DNA from: Streptomyces turgidiscabies Car8
GTDB taxonomy: Bacteria > Actinomycetota > Actinomycetes > Streptomycetales > Streptomycetaceae
Assembly (NCBI RefSeq): GCF_000331005.1
Contig: NZ_AEJB01000106.1
Span: forward strand, 1-53,635
DNA length: 53,635 nt
Reading direction: 5' to 3'
A program made the translations under genes and the position numbers. Shown piece after piece: positions 1-10,181 of the stretch. Each line of letters begins with the position of its first letter. The first letter of the stretch is position 1. The notes below the pieces were generated by a model. That model did not search any database and was not told the origin of the DNA. It worked only from the letters and a program-made list of their open reading frames with translations.

Positions 1-2
1 TT

Positions 3-21
3 ACGCCGGTGAGGCCGGCGT
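3..21 (-). terminator. Hairpin after the intradiol dioxygenase-like gene
   Basis: Inverted repeat ACGCCGG / CCGGCGT with a 5-base loop, touching the stop codon of the minus-strand gene that ends at 21. There is no U-tract, which is usual for Streptomyces terminators. Read from sequence; terminator function is inferred. Confidence 0.5.
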
Positions 22-797
22 CAGCTGCTTTCCACGCCCACGGTCAGTGTTCCCGCGTACCCCGCCGAGGTCGAACTCCCCAGCGCGGTAAGGGTGAGAA
101 GGCCGGAGGCGGCGCCGCCCTCGTCGTAGATCGAGTCCTGGGCGAGGGTGGTGCGGGTGACCGTGTTGGCCGCGTAGGTCGAGAGCGCGGCGACCTTCGC
201 GGTGATCGTCTCGTTGAAGAACAGCTGGCCGGTGTGGAGTTCCTGGCCGCCGGTGAACGAGCCGTCGGACGTGAGCGTGACGTTCGTGTGCACCTTGAGG
301 TGGATGTGGACGCAGCGGCCCCGGTACCAACCGGGGTACACCGTGGTGATGTTGGCGACGCCGCTGGAGTTGGTCAGCACGCCGCCGCGCAGGAAGGTGC
401 CGTTGTCCGGTTCGGAGTGGCCGTTGTTGCCGACGAAGCCGGAGTACTCGCCGAGGGCGTCGCAGTGCCAGATCTCCACGAGCGCGTTGCTCAGCGGCGC
501 GCAGGTGTCGTCGTCGACGACGGTGAGGGCGAGCTTGAGCGGGATGCCGGTCTTCGTCTCGTGGATGTCGGCGCGGACGTACTGGCCGTCCAGGTAGTAG
601 GGGCCTTCGGTCATCTCCTTCGTGAGGGTGCAGACGGCCGCTGCGGCGACGGGGGTGGTCGTGTCCGCGGTAGGGGCGGCGGATCCGGGCACGGCGGCGG
701 CCACAGCCAGGGTGGCGGCGGTGGCGCCGGTCGCGATCAGTACGGTGCGGCGGCCGACCGAGGTGGGGGGAGTTTCCGAAATCTCTGTCATGGACAC
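21..797 (-). CDS. Secreted intradiol ring-cleavage dioxygenase-like protein
   Basis: Protein of 258 aa. The N-terminus has a twin-arginine-like signal (GRRTVLIATGATAATL, about residues 15-30). The rest resembles the intradiol dioxygenase fold: a GPYYLDGQYVRADI segment and a YPGWYRGRCVHIHLKVH segment supply the expected Tyr, Tyr, His, His iron ligands. Members of this family open catechol-type rings between the hydroxyls; secreted actinobacterial forms are often poorly characterised. The substrate cannot be told. The start may be GTG at 797 or ATG at 791, with no clear ribosome site for either. It appears monocistronic with a hairpin directly after the stop. Confidence 0.8.
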   Translation of the reverse strand: MSMTEISETPPTSVGRRTVLIATGATAATLAVAAAVPGSAAPTADTTTPVAAAAVCTLTKEMTEGPYYLDGQYVRADIHETKTGIPLKLALTVVDDDTCAPLSNALVEIWHCDALGEYSGFVGNNGHSEPDNGTFLRGGVLTNSSGVANITTVYPGWYRGRCVHIHLKVHTNVTLTSDGSFTGGQELHTGQLFFNETITAKVAALSTYAANTVTRTTLAQDSIYDEGGAASGLLTLTALGSSTSAGYAGTLTVGVESS

Positions 798-890
798 GGC
801 AATCTAAAGAGGCTTGCTGTCCATGAGCTAGGGATTCGGCAAAGTGACGCTCCGTCAAGTCTGTTGTGAGACACAGAGCTTGCGCGGAGT

Positions 891-1814
891 TCAGCTCCAG
901 CTCGCTGACGGCCAGCTCTGCTTGCCGAACGGCACCGGCCTTCCCATGTAGGCGTCCAGGACGATCCGGTCGCCCAGCGGCCGGTCCAGCGTGACCTTCA
1001 CCTTCTTTTCGAGCATGACGGCGGCGCAGGCCCCCTCGTAGTCCCCGCCCGCGACGGTCGCGGAGAGCACCACGCTGCCGTCCGTCTCCAGAGCTTCCAC
1101 ACGCGGGCCGTCGTCGCAGGTCCCGTGATGCGCCACTACGGTGACGGTCCGCCCGTCCTCGGACACGTCCACCATCCTCTGGAGTTCGTAGAGTTCGGTG
1201 GGCGACTCCCCGAGCTGCCCGATCGGAGACTTCGGGAGCTTCGACGGTTCGACGGCGGCACGCTTCAGCGGCTCGTCGTACCCCTCCAGCGTGAACAGCC
1301 AGGCGGGTACGGTCGCCGGGCCACGACCGGTGGCCATGGTCATCTCCCCCAACTTGGCGCCGGTGACGGTGAGATGAGGCCCGTCGGAGCTGCCGTTGCG
1401 GCCCAGGGCGGTGTATGTCCGCCGCGCGTCCAGCAGGGGGAAGGTGAGCGAGCCGCCGCCCTCCCACTTCACCTGGCCCTTCTCCGGTGCGGTGGTGGGG
1501 AGTTGGCCGCTCAGTACGTAGTTCTTCAGGCCGAAGGCATGCTTGTCGGCGTCGCTGTGGAAGCCGTTGCCGGGAGCCTGGGCCGGTTCGCCCATCGGGT
1601 GGTAGCCGCTGCGCCACGCCTTGGCGGCCTCGGAACCGTCCCAGGCGCCGGCGACGTCCAGGGCGCGGCCCGCCGGCGGGGAGGGGCTGTCCGTGAAGTC
1701 GGGCGCGGTGCTGGTGTCCGCCTTCTCGCTGCCGCAACCGGCCGCGAACAGGGCGGTGGTGAGGGTGAGAACGAGGGCGAGTCGGGTCGTGGTGCGGGTG
1801 GTGTACGTACGCAT
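891..1814 (-). CDS. Hypothetical lipoprotein
   Basis: Protein of 307 aa with a clear type II signal: basic start, hydrophobic stretch and lipobox FAAGC around residue 27, so it should be lipid-anchored outside the membrane. The mature part begins with a Ser/Thr/Pro-poor acidic linker and then an about 260-residue domain rich in beta-strand-like segments with paired cysteines late in the chain (TCDDGP, GACAAV). I do not recognise a named family. It stands alone between the dioxygenase-like gene and the DUF397 gene. An extracellular binding or scaffold role is possible but not shown. Confidence 0.75.
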   Translation of the reverse strand: MRTYTTRTTTRLALVLTLTTALFAAGCGSEKADTSTAPDFTDSPSPPAGRALDVAGAWDGSEAAKAWRSGYHPMGEPAQAPGNGFHSDADKHAFGLKNYVLSGQLPTTAPEKGQVKWEGGGSLTFPLLDARRTYTALGRNGSSDGPHLTVTGAKLGEMTMATGRGPATVPAWLFTLEGYDEPLKRAAVEPSKLPKSPIGQLGESPTELYELQRMVDVSEDGRTVTVVAHHGTCDDGPRVEALETDGSVVLSATVAGGDYEGACAAVMLEKKVKVTLDRPLGDRIVLDAYMGRPVPFGKQSWPSASWS

Positions 1815-1892
1815 GGGTCCCCCCGAAGCTGATGCTGTCGGGACTGTGACGCCTCGGGCCCGGGTTACGTTCGGTTGCGCGGTGAGACTGTC

Positions 1893-2081
1893 TCAGACCC
1901 TGACGGCGTACCCGACGAAGTCGGCCCAAGCGGCGGGGGAGAGGGCGAGTCGGGGACCGGCCTTGTCCTTGGAGTCCCGGATGTGGATGACGCCGGGGCA
2001 GGTGGCGACCTCTATGCAGTCGCCCTGGCTGCCGCTGCTGTAGCTGGACTTGAACCAGGTCAGGCTGGCCGACGTGCTCAT
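1893..2081 (-). CDS. DUF397 small protein
   Basis: Protein of 62 aa with the DUF397 hallmarks: WFKSSYSS near the N-terminus, a GDCIEVA segment, then IRDSKD and a C-terminal LSPAAWADFV segment. It overlaps the end of the XRE regulator gene by 4 bases, so the two are translationally coupled. In Streptomyces, DUF397 proteins accompany WhiJ-type XRE/DUF5753 regulators and small ATPases, and the pair is thought to act together in developmental or antibiotic control. That role is family knowledge; this copy has not been shown to do so. Confidence 0.92.
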   Translation of the reverse strand: MSTSASLTWFKSSYSSGSQGDCIEVATCPGVIHIRDSKDKAGPRLALSPAAWADFVGYAVRV

Positions 2082-2968
2082 AGTGATCCTCGCATTCGCT
2101 TCAGCAGGCCCCGCGAGTCCTCGGGGGTGAGTGCCTGCGAACGCAGTTTTGCATACCGATGGTGGAGGAGGCTGATCTCTTTCGAGTCGGAGATCAGGCG
2201 GCCGTTATTCTGCCCCTCCGAGTAGGCGAACCACTGGTTCTCCGGGGTCTCCAGGAGCTGCAACGGGCCGTCCAGGCCCGCGTGTACGGGCTGTCGCAGC
2301 GGCATGATCTGCACCTCCACGTTCCAGTGCCGGTCGATCATGTCGAGCAGGTGGTCGAGGAGTTCGCGCGTGACCTCCTCGCCGCCCGTCTGCCGCTCCA
2401 GCACCGACTGCTCGACGATGAAGCTGAACGCGCACATCGGCTTGCGCCGCGTCGACAGCAGCTCCTGGCGAGCCAGCCGTGCCGCGATCCGCTCGTTCAG
2501 CTCCTCCTCGTCCGGAATCGGCGGCACACTCAGCGACACGGCTCGCGAGTACGCCTCGGTCTGCAACAGGCCCGGCACCACCCGGCATTCATACGTGTAC
2601 AGACTGATCGCCACCGCCTCCAGCCGCGCCCACTGCCTGAACCAGGCCGCCAGGCCCGGCTGCCGAGCCAGATGTGCCGCCGCCTTCCGCAACGCCCCCG
2701 TGTTGCCGAGGACCTCCTCCGCCCGCTCCACGAACACGGGATCCGGCATCCGACGCCCCTGCTCGATCGACGCCACCGTGTGCTTGGAGAACCGCACCAG
2801 TTCCGCGAACTCCTCCCTGCTCAGGCCGGCGTGCTCGCGCAGTGCCTGGACCACCGCCCCGAACGTCCGCAGGCTGTCCGACACCTCCGGCTCGCCGCCG
2901 CCGAACGTCCCCACCGTGCTGTCAGCCACCGTCGACCACCTCCCGCACATCCGCCCCGCCGGACCCAC
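2078..2968 (-). CDS. XRE-family regulator with DUF5753 (WhiJ-like)
   Basis: Protein of up to 296 aa. An N-terminal helix-turn-helix (LRTFGAVVQALREHAGLSRE... TVASIEQGRRMP, about residues 34-78) is followed by the DUF5753 domain with the typical RLEAVAISLYTYE...VPGLLQTEAYSRA segment and the late GLDGPLQLLE motif. This is the WhiJ-like architecture of Streptomyces. It lies upstream of and overlaps a DUF397 gene, with a divergent HATPase gene at 3089. The start is uncertain: GTG at 2968, ATG at 2950, and a GTG just before SDSLRTFG are all possible, the last leaving the helix-turn-helix intact. Confidence 0.88.
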   Translation of the reverse strand: MGPAGRMCGRWSTVADSTVGTFGGGEPEVSDSLRTFGAVVQALREHAGLSREEFAELVRFSKHTVASIEQGRRMPDPVFVERAEEVLGNTGALRKAAAHLARQPGLAAWFRQWARLEAVAISLYTYECRVVPGLLQTEAYSRAVSLSVPPIPDEEELNERIAARLARQELLSTRRKPMCAFSFIVEQSVLERQTGGEEVTRELLDHLLDMIDRHWNVEVQIMPLRQPVHAGLDGPLQLLETPENQWFAYSEGQNNGRLISDSKEISLLHHRYAKLRSQALTPEDSRGLLKRMRGSL

Positions 2969-3018
2969 CCGATCCCTCCATGGTCACGTGCGGTGACGAG
3001 TACTGTCCAGTCCGTGAC

Positions 3019-3043
3019 CGCGTACGCTGCCCCGGCGTACGCG
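3019..3043. promoter_or_regulatory. Inverted repeat between the XRE and ATPase genes
   Basis: Perfect 9-base arms CGCGTACGC / GCGTACGCG with a 7-base loop in the divergent intergenic region. It is well placed to be an operator for the XRE regulator or a transcript structure. Seen in sequence; function inferred. Confidence 0.4.
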
Positions 3044-3088
3044 GCTCCGACCTGGTGAAGTGGCCTTCCCGCCCGGCACATTGGGCCC

Positions 3089-3577
3089 ATGAGCGCACCT
3101 TCGGCCCCTCAACACCCGGTTACCGTACGTATGTTCAGGCAGCGGCTGAGTGCCACCCCGCGTGGCGCCCGCCTCGCCCGGCACCTCGCGGTGGGTCAGC
3201 TGCACGCCTGGGGCATCCCGTACGGCTCGGACGTCTCCGAGGCCGTCGCGGTGATCGTCGCCGAGCTGGCCGCGAACGCCGTGACCCATGGACGCGTCCC
3301 CGGGCGGGACTTCGAGTTGCGGCTCGGGCTTGTCACGGGGAGCGTGCGCGTCGAGGTCACCGACAGCCGCAGCGGGCCGCGTCCGCCGGGCCCGAGGGAC
3401 GTACGGGCCGCGCCGCCCCTGGCGGAGTTTGGGCATGGGCTGGTCGTCGTCGACGCGGTGGCGGACCGGTGGGAGGTGCTGGACCGGGATTCGCCGCCGG
3501 GGAAGACGGTGCTGGCCGAGGTGGACGTACCGGGGTGGCTGTCGCTCGTGAGGCGGCGGGTGCCGGAAGAGGGGTAG
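3089..3577 (+). CDS. HATPase-type ATP-binding protein (anti-sigma-like)
   Basis: Protein of 162 aa with a single histidine-kinase-like ATPase fold: the N-box AELAANAVTHGR near residue 55 and a glycine-rich lid region (FGHGLVVVDAVADRW, about 113-127). There is no sensor or phospho-acceptor domain, so it belongs to the RsbW/SpoIIAB-like group that is very numerous in Streptomyces. Divergent from the XRE/DUF397 pair, it completes a WhiJ/AbaA-type three-gene set. Its partner may be an anti-anti-sigma protein elsewhere or the XRE protein; neither is visible here. No strong ribosome site precedes the ATG. Confidence 0.88.
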   Translation: MSAPSAPQHPVTVRMFRQRLSATPRGARLARHLAVGQLHAWGIPYGSDVSEAVAVIVAELAANAVTHGRVPGRDFELRLGLVTGSVRVEVTDSRSGPRPPGPRDVRAAPPLAEFGHGLVVVDAVADRWEVLDRDSPPGKTVLAEVDVPGWLSLVRRRVPEEG

Positions 3578-3636
3578 AGGGTGGCTCTCGTCGGCTGGAT
3601 GATGGTGATCCATATCCGAGGGCGGAAGTTGGTGGG

Positions 3637-4044
3637 GTGGGGACGCTGGTCGAATTTGTCTTACTCGGGATTGGCGCGTGCGGAACACAGGTGCTGGCCC
3701 GTGCCGCGATCCGCAGACTGGCCGACAGTCGCCGCGCCGTATTGGCCGCATCAGGCACGGTCGGATTCCCGTGCCGTGTTTCCTGGGAGGCCGGCACCGG
3801 GAGGAAAGCGTTCGTGTACGGCAAGGTGGTGGCCAGCGCGGGCGCCGACGGCGAAATGGCCTTCTCCCGGCGGTGGAAGAAACCGGTGAAACTGCCCCGA
3901 AGTCAATGGGTCCATCGGGATGCGAGTTGGCGAGCCGGGCTGGTCAATCTGCGCTATGCCGCTCCGGGTAGGGGAGATGTCCGGATCCTGCTCGCCGAGC
4001 GGGACGCCGACACCCTTGAGGGCCTTCTGCGCGGTGCTGGATGA
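3637..4044 (+). CDS. Small membrane-anchored DUF2550-like protein with a TTA codon
   Basis: About 135 aa from a GTG at 3637, 10 bases after a GAGGGCGGA ribosome-like site. One N-terminal hydrophobic segment (about residues 3-20) is followed by a basic stretch and a soluble part with GFPCRVSWE and a late LLAERDADTLEGLL segment. The layout resembles DUF2550 proteins, which normally sit beside the ATP synthase operon; this would be an isolated divergent copy, so the family call is tentative. The leucine codon at 3661-3663 is TTA, which in Streptomyces needs the bldA tRNA. A strong terminator follows. Confidence 0.55.
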   Translation: MGTLVEFVLLGIGACGTQVLARAAIRRLADSRRAVLAASGTVGFPCRVSWEAGTGRKAFVYGKVVASAGADGEMAFSRRWKKPVKLPRSQWVHRDASWRAGLVNLRYAAPGRGDVRILLAERDADTLEGLLRGAG

Positions 4045-4069
4045 CCGTCAACGGCGAGGCGACCGAGTT

Positions 4070-4101
4070 GGGGGCTCACCGGCCGTCACCGGCGAGCCCC
4101 C
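4070..4101 (+). terminator. Terminator after the DUF2550-like gene
   Basis: Stem GGGGGCTC-A-CCGG with complementary CCGG-C-GAGCCCCC and a 6-base loop, 26 bases after the stop codon. Strong GC hairpin without U-tract. Confidence 0.65.
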
Positions 4102-4276
4102 TGGCTGTTCCGGGCGGAGTTGAGGTAAAGGCGGGGCAGGTGATCTTTTCGTCCGCAATGGGAGGGACCGGGCGGCTGTGCTCGCCGACTCGCTTGGCGG
4201 CCGGGCGATCGAGCCCACCTGGATAACGATCACTGGCGTACGGCCTCGGCCCCGGACTGCTCCCCGAGGCGAGTGC

Positions 4277-6028
4277 TCAGCCCGCCTGCCCCATCCCCGC
4301 CGCGTTCGGCCAGCTCTGGGCGGCCGGCCAGCCCGTCGCGGGGGCCGGGGTGAGGCCCGGGCCGGTGGTGCCGCGGACCTGGGCGGCCGTGAGTCCGTTG
4401 CGGGCCGGGACGCCGGACGGGGTGGGCGGCTGCGGGACCATCGGTTGCTGGCCCATCGGCTGCTGAGGCTGCTGGGGTTGCTGCATCTGAGGCGGCTGCT
4501 GCTGCATCTGCATCTGCGGCTGGGGGATCTGGGGCTGCGGGACCGGCTGCGGTTGCTGCGGCTGCATGGGCGTCTGCATCTGCATGCCCTGGCCGCCGTA
4601 GCTCTGAGCGCCCCCGCCGCCGTAGCTCTGCTGCGCGGACATCGCCGCCGACATCTGCATGCCCGCGCCACCGGACTGCATGGCGGCCGGCATCTGCATG
4701 GGAGTCGGCATCTGCATCGGCGCGGCCATGGGGGTCGGCATGCCGGTACCGGCTGCCGCGGCGGCTGCGAAACCGCCGGGCATACCGGTACCGAGGGCCT
4801 GAGCGGCTAGGCCCGGCATACCGCCCCCGTTGGTGGCACTGACCAGCCTGTCCACCGCCGCCGTGCCCGAGCTGTAGTTGGTCCCTGCACTCAGCTCGGG
4901 TACGGCGGCTCCCTTCCTGGTCCCGTAGAGCACCTGTTCCAGGCCGGACACCAGGCGACGTACGTCCACCTGGGGGCGCACCACGAGGCGCAGGAAGCGA
5001 CTGGACGAGCCGATCTTGTTGCCGCACTCGCGGACCAGGATGCGATGCTCGGTGAGCATCCGGTCCCGGACCACGGTGCCCTCGGCGCCGACGGGAAGGC
5101 GCACGAAGAGGAAGTTGCCCTGGGACGGGTAGACCGTCAGGCCGGGCAGGGAGGAGAGCTGGCTCGCCATGTCGAGGCGGTCACGGCGCACCTGGTGGAG
5201 GCTCTGCATGTACTCCTGGCCGTGCTCCTTGAGCATGAACACCACGTACTCGGCGAAGGCGTTGAGGTTCCACTTCGGCAGCATCGAACGGACGCGGCCC
5301 GCGAGCGACGGGTTGGCGACCATGTAGCCGAAGCGGATGCCGTGCAGACCGAAGTTCTTGCCGAGGCTGCGCAGGACGATCACGTTGGGGCGGATCATCG
5401 CCTCCTGCACGACGCTCGGTTCGGCCTCCGCGTCGGCGAACTCCAGGAACGACTCGTCGATGATGATCAGGTCGAGGTCGGCCATCGCGTCCATGAACTG
5501 CACCAGCGCGTGCTTGTGCAGGAAGCCGCCGTCGGGGTTGTTCGGGTTGCAGATGACGGCGACCCGGGTGCCGCGCGCCCGGATGAACTCGGCGTACTGG
5601 GCGAGGTCGAGGTTGAATCCGCTGGACTCCTGGAGCGGGAACATGTCGACCCGCTTGCCGGTCTCCATGGGCTGGTCGGTCCAGCGGCCGAAGGTGGGGA
5701 CGGGGACGGCGAGGGACTCACGGACCAGCAAGTGGTCGATCCACGTGATCAGTTCGGTCGAGCCGTTGCCCATCGCCACTGCCTGCGGCGGCAGTTGGAG
5801 CAGATTGCACAGCTCGGCGGTGATCGTGTCGGCGCTGCTCGGGTAGTACGTGATGATGTCACGCAGCCGCGCCGACATGGTGTCCATCATGGCCGGAGTG
5901 GGGAAGTAGGGGTTACACGGGATACAGAAGTCGACCGGGCCGGTCCCGTCGCTCTCTCGCGCGAGCGCAGCCATCGAGGGGCTGTGCGCCGCCGTGCTGC
6001 GAAAGAGCGAGGTGACGTTGTCGGCCAT
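4277..6028 (-). CDS. PLP-dependent aminotransferase with Met/Gln/Pro-rich tail
   Basis: Protein of 583 aa from ATG 6028, preceded by ACGGAGG at good spacing; an upstream extension in the same frame is rejected for that reason. Residues about 1-365 are a fold-type I aminotransferase close to histidinol-phosphate aminotransferases: PNNPDGG, DESFLEFAD, and the PLP lysine in LRSLGKNFGLHGIRFGY, ending with the substrate arginine region SSRFLRLVV. Residues about 370-583 are low complexity, rich in Met, Gln, Pro, Gly and Ala with PMQMPTPMQ-like runs, not seen in ordinary HisC enzymes. It stands alone, not in a his operon, so the amino donor and acceptor are unknown. Confidence 0.85.
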   Translation of the reverse strand: MADNVTSLFRSTAAHSPSMAALARESDGTGPVDFCIPCNPYFPTPAMMDTMSARLRDIITYYPSSADTITAELCNLLQLPPQAVAMGNGSTELITWIDHLLVRESLAVPVPTFGRWTDQPMETGKRVDMFPLQESSGFNLDLAQYAEFIRARGTRVAVICNPNNPDGGFLHKHALVQFMDAMADLDLIIIDESFLEFADAEAEPSVVQEAMIRPNVIVLRSLGKNFGLHGIRFGYMVANPSLAGRVRSMLPKWNLNAFAEYVVFMLKEHGQEYMQSLHQVRRDRLDMASQLSSLPGLTVYPSQGNFLFVRLPVGAEGTVVRDRMLTEHRILVRECGNKIGSSSRFLRLVVRPQVDVRRLVSGLEQVLYGTRKGAAVPELSAGTNYSSGTAAVDRLVSATNGGGMPGLAAQALGTGMPGGFAAAAAAGTGMPTPMAAPMQMPTPMQMPAAMQSGGAGMQMSAAMSAQQSYGGGGAQSYGGQGMQMQTPMQPQQPQPVPQPQIPQPQMQMQQQPPQMQQPQQPQQPMGQQPMVPQPPTPSGVPARNGLTAAQVRGTTGPGLTPAPATGWPAAQSWPNAAGMGQAG

Positions 6029-6211
6029 GGAACCTCCGTATGTGGCGGACCCGTTGGGGAGGACGGGTCCTCCAGTTCTGGGTGGCCCGCGCGGGGGAGC
6101 ACGGGCCACACCTGAATACGGATGGCTGTGAGGCGCTGTTCAACCGCTGTGGTTTCCACAGAAAATTGTGAAGCTCCTGTGAAACCGATCACTCGGGACG
6201 GGCTCGATCGG

Positions 6212-7270
6212 TCAGCTGCCGAACGAGTGGACCGTCGTCGTGCGGTAGGTCTCGCCCGGGCGCAGCACCGTGGACGGGAAGTCCGGCCGGTTCGGTGAGT
6301 CCGGGTGGTGCTGGGTCTCCAGGCACAGCGCGTCGCCCTGGCGGTGGACGGTGCCGCCGGTGCCGACGAGGGTGGCGTCGAGGAAGTTGCCCGAGTAGAA
6401 CTGCAGGCCCGGTTCGGTGGTCGCGATCCGCAACGTGCGGCCGGACACCGGGTCCCTGAGGGTGGCGACGTGCTCGGGCTCCGCGGTGACGCCCTTGTCG
6501 AGCACCCAGTTGTGGTCGAACCCCTTGGCGTACAGCAACTGTCGGTCGGCCGTACGGAGGTCGGCGCCGACCGTCTTGGGCGTCCGGAAGTCGAAGGGCG
6601 TGCCCGCGACCTCGGCCAACTCGCCGGTGGGGATGAGGCCGGCGTCGACGGGGGTGTAGCGGGCGGCGGCGATCTCCAGCTCGTGGCCGCCGACCGAGCC
6701 GGCGCTCTCTCCGGCCAGGTTCCAGTAGACGTGACTGGTGAGGTTGACGACGGTGACCTTGTCGGTGGTGGCCTCGTAGTCGATGCGCCAGTCGCCGTGC
6801 TCGGTGAGGGTGTAGGTGACCTTCGTCCGCAGGGTGCCGGGGAAGCCCATCTCGCCGTCGGCGCCGGCGAGTCGGAGGACCAGGCCCACGTCGGACCCGT
6901 CGGTGAAGGGCTCGATGTCCCACACCTGCTTGTCGAAGCCCTCGGCGCCCCCGTGCAGGCTGTTCTCGCCGTCGTTGACCGACAGTTGGTGGACCGTGCC
7001 GTCCAGCGTGAACCGGCCCTTGCCGATGCGGTTGCCGTACCGGCCGATCAGGGCGCCGAAGTAGGGGCTGCCGGCGACGTAGTCCTCGATGGTGCCGAAG
7101 CCGAGGGAGACGTTGGCGTACCGGCCCTCGCTGTCCGGGATCTCCAGGGACTGCACGGTCCCGCCGTACGACAGGACCTTCAGACGGGTGCCGCCGTTCT
7201 CCAGCGACCAGCGGTGGACCGCCGTCCCGTCGGAGAGTTTGCCGAAGAGTTCCTTCACCGGGTGCTTCAC
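6212..7270 (-). CDS. Galactose mutarotase (aldose 1-epimerase)
   Basis: Protein of 352 aa covering the whole aldose 1-epimerase family. It has the N-terminal LSYGGTVQSLEIPD strand, GRYGNRIGKG, the LHGG motif, the catalytic-histidine region NLTSHVYWNLAG and the C-terminal catalytic glutamate in LETQHHPDSPNRPDFPS. No signal peptide, so it acts in the cytoplasm to interconvert alpha and beta anomers of galactose or similar aldoses. It follows the ChvE-MmsAB transporter genes on the same strand, separated by a GC hairpin, so it is probably co-transcribed at reduced level. A second copy lies at 35327. Confidence 0.93.
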   Translation of the reverse strand: MKHPVKELFGKLSDGTAVHRWSLENGGTRLKVLSYGGTVQSLEIPDSEGRYANVSLGFGTIEDYVAGSPYFGALIGRYGNRIGKGRFTLDGTVHQLSVNDGENSLHGGAEGFDKQVWDIEPFTDGSDVGLVLRLAGADGEMGFPGTLRTKVTYTLTEHGDWRIDYEATTDKVTVVNLTSHVYWNLAGESAGSVGGHELEIAAARYTPVDAGLIPTGELAEVAGTPFDFRTPKTVGADLRTADRQLLYAKGFDHNWVLDKGVTAEPEHVATLRDPVSGRTLRIATTEPGLQFYSGNFLDATLVGTGGTVHRQGDALCLETQHHPDSPNRPDFPSTVLRPGETYRTTTVHSFGS

Positions 7271-7313
7271 CGGGTTCCTGCCTCTCGTGCTCGTGCTCGT
7301 GCGAAAAGCCGAA

Positions 7314-7344
7314 GGGCCCCGCGGACGCAGTGTCCGCGAGGCCC
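7314..7344 (-). terminator. Hairpin between mmsB and the mutarotase gene
   Basis: Stem GGGCC..GCGGAC / GTCCGC..GGCCC with a 5-base loop, 14 bases after the permease stop. It is likely to limit transcription into the mutarotase gene or protect the upstream mRNA. Confidence 0.6.
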
Positions 7345-7357
7345 CCTCAGGACCTGC

Positions 7358-8598
7358 TTACGAACCGACCTTGCGCTTGTTCCACACGTCGAACCCGACC
7401 GCGGCCAGCAGGGCGAGGCCCTTGATGACCTGCTGCCAGTCGGTGCCGACGCTGAGGAGGTTCATACCGTTGTTCAGTACGCCGAGGACGAGACCACCGA
7501 TGATCGCGCCGAGGACGGTGCCGACACCGCCGCTCATGGACGCGCCGCCGATGAACGACGAGGCGATCGCCTCGAGTTCGAAGTTGAGGCCCGCCTTCGG
7601 AGACGCGGCGTTCAGACGGGCGGCGACCACCAGACCCGCCAGGGCGGCGAGCACACCCATGTTCAGGAAGACGAGGAAGGTGACCTTCTTGTCCTTGACG
7701 CCGGACAGCTTCGCGGCCGGCAGGTTGCCGCCGATCGCGTAGATGTGACGGCCGAAGACCGCGTTGCGCATGACGTAGCCGTAGCCGACCACCAGTACGG
7801 CCAGGACGATCAGGATGATCGGCGCGCCCTTGTAGCTGGCGAGCAGCATCGTGACCGTGAGGATCGCGGCGACGATGGCGACGAGCTTGAGTATGAAGAG
7901 GTTCCTGGGCGCCACTTCGAGCGCGAACTCCTGCTGCCGCTTGCGGTCGCGGATCTCCTGGATGACCGAGAAGGCGATCAGCGTGAAGCCCAGCAGCAGC
8001 GTGAGGTTGTGGTAGTTGGTGTCCGGGCCGACCTCAGGCAGGAAGCCGTTGCCCATCTTCTGGAGACCGTCCGGGAACGGGCCGAGCGTCTGCCCCTTCA
8101 GGAGCATCTCCGTCAGACCGCGGAAGATCAGCATGCCCGCGAGGGTGACGATGAAGGAGGGGATGCCGAAGTACGCGATGAGGAAGCCCTGCGCCGCGCC
8201 GGCCGCCGCGCCGATGGCCAGGCACAGCAGCAGCGCGAGAGGCCACGCCATGTCGTGCTGCACCATCAGCACGGCCGCGAAGGAGCCGGTGAACGCCGTG
8301 AGGGAGCCGACCGACAGGTCGATGTGACCCGCGATGATCACCAGCATCATGCCGATCGCGAGGATCAGGATGTAGCTGTTCTGGAGCACCAGGTTGGAGA
8401 CGTTGCGCGGCAGCAGCAGGTCGCCGTCGGTCCACACCTGGAACAGGACCACTATCAGGCCGAGGGCGAGCAGCATGCCGTACTGGCGCATGTTGCGGCG
8501 CAGGCCGTCCAGCACCAGCCGGAACAGTCCGCCGCCGGAGGCGGACCCGCCGCTCTTGCCGGGCGGCGCGTCGGCCGGGCTCTTGGTCACATCGGTGC

Positions 8599-8602
<4 letters not shown>
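7358..8602 (-). CDS. mmsB: Multiple-sugar ABC transporter permease
   Basis: Protein of 414 aa with about ten hydrophobic segments and the conserved permease loop [19 protein letters not shown] near residue 340 typical of the RbsC/XylH class. The cytoplasmic N-terminus is Gly/Ser-rich. Start ATG 8602 overlaps the stop of the ATP-binding gene as ATGA, arguing for tight coupling. Its length and central soluble insert ([19 protein letters not shown]) match the long XylH/GguB/MmsB permeases rather than short RbsC. With the genes at 8599 and 10182 it forms a monosaccharide importer. Confidence 0.9.
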
Positions 8603-10149
<1,547 letters not shown>

Positions 10150-10181
10150 GGTCTTGCCTTCCAATCCTTAAGGTTCGACGC

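Noticed and set aside
1..1929. Long minus-strand open frame of 642 codons at the left edge
   Set aside because: Arg/Gly/His/Pro-rich translation that is the shifted frame of the dioxygenase-like and lipoprotein genes; no family features.
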